Assembly (NCBI GenBank): GCA_050288085.1
Contig: JBNKDD010000312.1
Coordinates: 1 to 6,600, forward strand
From: JBNKDD01 sp050288085
Lineage (GTDB): Bacteria > Chloroflexota > Anaerolineae > Aggregatilineales > UBA3940
Reading direction: 5' to 3'
DNA length: 6,600 bases
Position numbers and translations under genes: made by a program. The notes beneath the pieces were generated by a model, which had not been told where the DNA came from, ran no database searches, and saw only the letters and a program-made list of their open reading frames with translations. Positions 5,642-6,600 of the stretch are shown here, piece after piece; position 1 is the first letter of the stretch; every line of letters begins with the position of its first letter.

Positions 5642-6355
5642 CTATGTTTCGACCTCAGGCGGCAGGAAGAGATGATCGGGGATTGCATCAACTGCTCGGT
5701 CAGCGGCGGTATCGCCGTACAGCTTCTCCACCAGGTGGCCTCCTGCACGCCGCTCCGCTCCAATGATCTGACGTTCTGCCGCTGCGAGAAGCTCATTTTG
5801 GGCAGCCAGTTCTTCTGGTGACAGAAACATGGCGGCATCAAATCGGGCCATTTTCCTTTGGTGGGCGTCAATGGCGCTGCTGGCATGGAGCAGCTCATTG
5901 GTGTAGATATCCAGCACAGGCAGTTCGGCTCGCTTCAAATCGACTGCCTGGAGCAGGCGGTGGTATTCACCAAAACCTTTTGCATCCTCAGGCCGCCAGC
6001 CCGGTGCCAGCAAGGCGGCTTGGGTGTCTTCGCAATGGCGGGGATTGGCGTAGACTGCCAGTCGGTAGGTGGTCAGCGTGGAATCGGGATGGGGCGACGG
6101 GACGCTGTGGAAGGATTTCAGCGGATCGTCAAAGGGATCACCAGCCCCACTAGGCAGGAGCAGTTCGTCGGAGTAGGTAAACAGGAGTTGGTAGGTGTCC
6201 AGGCTCACGTTAACAGCCAGTTGATGACCGGTAAGGTTGTTAACCCGTTCAAGCAGTTTACCCGGCGAGATAATGGCGATATACATCGGCCAACGGGGTA
6301 ACCCAGCGGTGCCATGCTGTTTCCGATAGAAGGCTATCCGGTAGGTATCTGTCAT
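5642..6355 (-). CDS. Hypothetical protein of 237 residues, coupled to upstream gene
   Basis: I do not recognise this protein. It starts MTDTYRIAFY and is soluble, with no signal peptide or membrane helix. The N-terminal half (about 1-110) alternates strands and Pro/Gly-rich loops. Residues of about 125-215 look helical and charged, including EELAAQNELLAAAERQII (181-198), which could form a coiled coil. The C-terminus ends in a Pro-rich LFLPPEVET. The start is well supported: AGGAGG (6363-6368) lies seven bases upstream, and the ATG overlaps the stop of the preceding gene as ATGA, so translation is probably coupled and the two products probably act together. The opposite strand carries a long open frame (5858-6301) without a comparable ribosome binding site, which I take to be a shadow. 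The G+C-rich codon use differs by eye from the regulator gene on the left, consistent with separate origin but not proof of transfer. Confidence 0.75.
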   Translation of the reverse strand: MTDTYRIAFYRKQHGTAGLPRWPMYIAIISPGKLLERVNNLTGHQLAVNVSLDTYQLLFTYSDELLLPSGAGDPFDDPLKSFHSVPSPHPDSTLTTYRLAVYANPRHCEDTQAALLAPGWRPEDAKGFGEYHRLLQAVDLKRAELPVLDIYTNELLHASSAIDAHQRKMARFDAAMFLSPEELAAQNELLAAAERQIIGAERRAGGHLVEKLYGDTAADRAVDAIPDHLFLPPEVET

Positions 6356-6600
6356 CGATCATCCTCCTCGTTACTCTGTTCTTCTGCTGGCAGTCTGGAG
6401 TAGGTGGTACGCAGGTTGCCATCCTTCGTTCGCATATGGTGAAGTTGGATGCAGTCACCGGGACGTAGGTTTTCATCACCGTGTTCAAGCGTGCCGAACA
6501 GATAGCCGTGTTCGGTGAAGGCGGCCAGCCGCCCCTCCGAATCGTGGCCGACCTGTAGAACCTTATCCTGGAATCCGGCCCGGCTGAGCAGCTCGATCTC
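6352..6600 (-). CDS. C-terminal part of a hypothetical gene running off the right edge
   Basis: The minus strand is open from the window edge to a TGA at 6352-6354, giving 82 codons with no start inside the window that looks genuine. Segments include LLSRAGFQDKVLQVGHD, then AAFTEHGYLFGTLEHG, then RPGDCIQLHHM, then a hydrophilic acidic tail ending EEQSNEEDDR. Alternating strands with Gly turns suggest a small beta-rich domain, followed by a disordered tail. I cannot assign a family. The stop overlaps the start of the 237-residue gene by ATGA, and the AGGAGG of that gene lies within its last codons (6363-6368), so the two form an operon. Whether it is a mobile-element, phage or housekeeping protein cannot be told from this fragment. 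Confidence 0.7.
   Translation of the reverse strand, partial: EIELLSRAGFQDKVLQVGHDSEGRLAAFTEHGYLFGTLEHGDENLRPGDCIQLHHMRTKDGNLRTTYSRLPAEEQSNEEDDR

Noticed and set aside
5554..5898. 114-codon minus-strand frame overlapping the end of the 237-residue gene
   Set aside because: Most of it is out-of-frame coding sequence of the 237-residue gene and has no supported start. Only the last 15 codons are retained as a doubtful ORF.
5858..6301. Long + strand open frame of 147 codons opposite the 237-residue gene
   Set aside because: No ribosome binding site and no recognisable domain. The minus-strand gene has AGGAGG and ATGA coupling, so this is a shadow in G+C-rich sequence.
1..6600. CRISPR array, insertion sequence, toxin-antitoxin pair or phage structural genes
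   Set aside because: No regularly spaced repeats, no transposase or terminal inverted repeats, and no recognisable toxin, antitoxin, integrase or capsid-type protein within the window.

Overview
The window reads as ordinary bacterial chromosome with an accessory-looking right end. A bacterium of the Chloroflexota (Anaerolineae/Caldilineae-like) is my best guess, at low confidence. It rests on an 872-residue MalT-type LuxR regulator (a class many Chloroflexota carry in multiple copies), an Lnt-like membrane nitrilase, and a 71-residue protein with a WSDWF...DQSALYGLL pattern that I recall from Chloroflexota and actinobacterial genomes near such regulators. No phylogenetic marker is present.

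Left part (1-5421), all on the + strand. A 178-base leader with a weak promoter and a small inverted repeat precedes the regulator gene (179-2797). After a 104-base gap holding a 12-bp perfect palindrome come three genes that look like one transcription unit. These are an Lnt-like polytopic membrane protein with an intact Glu-Lys-Cys triad but altered surrounding motifs (2902-4416), a small polytopic membrane protein of unknown function (4494-5072), and the 71-residue protein (5098-5313). A near-perfect hairpin with A and T runs (5383-5421) closes the unit and should terminate transcription from both sides. The simplest model is that the signal-sensing ATPase regulator controls the adjacent membrane-protein operon. 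This is inference from order and spacing.

Junction (5422-5641). No convincing protein gene. The minus strand carries a degenerate 53-base tRNA-like sequence. It has an acceptor stem, U8-A9, an anticodon loop with CAT, the 3' half of the anticodon stem, a variable region, a T arm lacking one loop base, and an encoded CCA. The D arm and the 5' half of the anticodon stem are missing. It sits directly before the hairpin terminator on its own strand. A second imperfect copy of its anticodon-loop region lies about 170 bases away, next to a 7-bp hairpin and a tiny possible ORF with a good ribosome binding site.

Right part (5642-6600), minus strand. Two translationally coupled genes of unknown function overlap by ATGA: a complete 237-residue gene and the C-terminal 82 codons of a gene that runs off the right edge. 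By eye this part is richer in G+C than the regulator gene. With the tRNA remnant beside it, it could be the edge of an integrated element, but no integrase, relaxase or phage gene is visible here.
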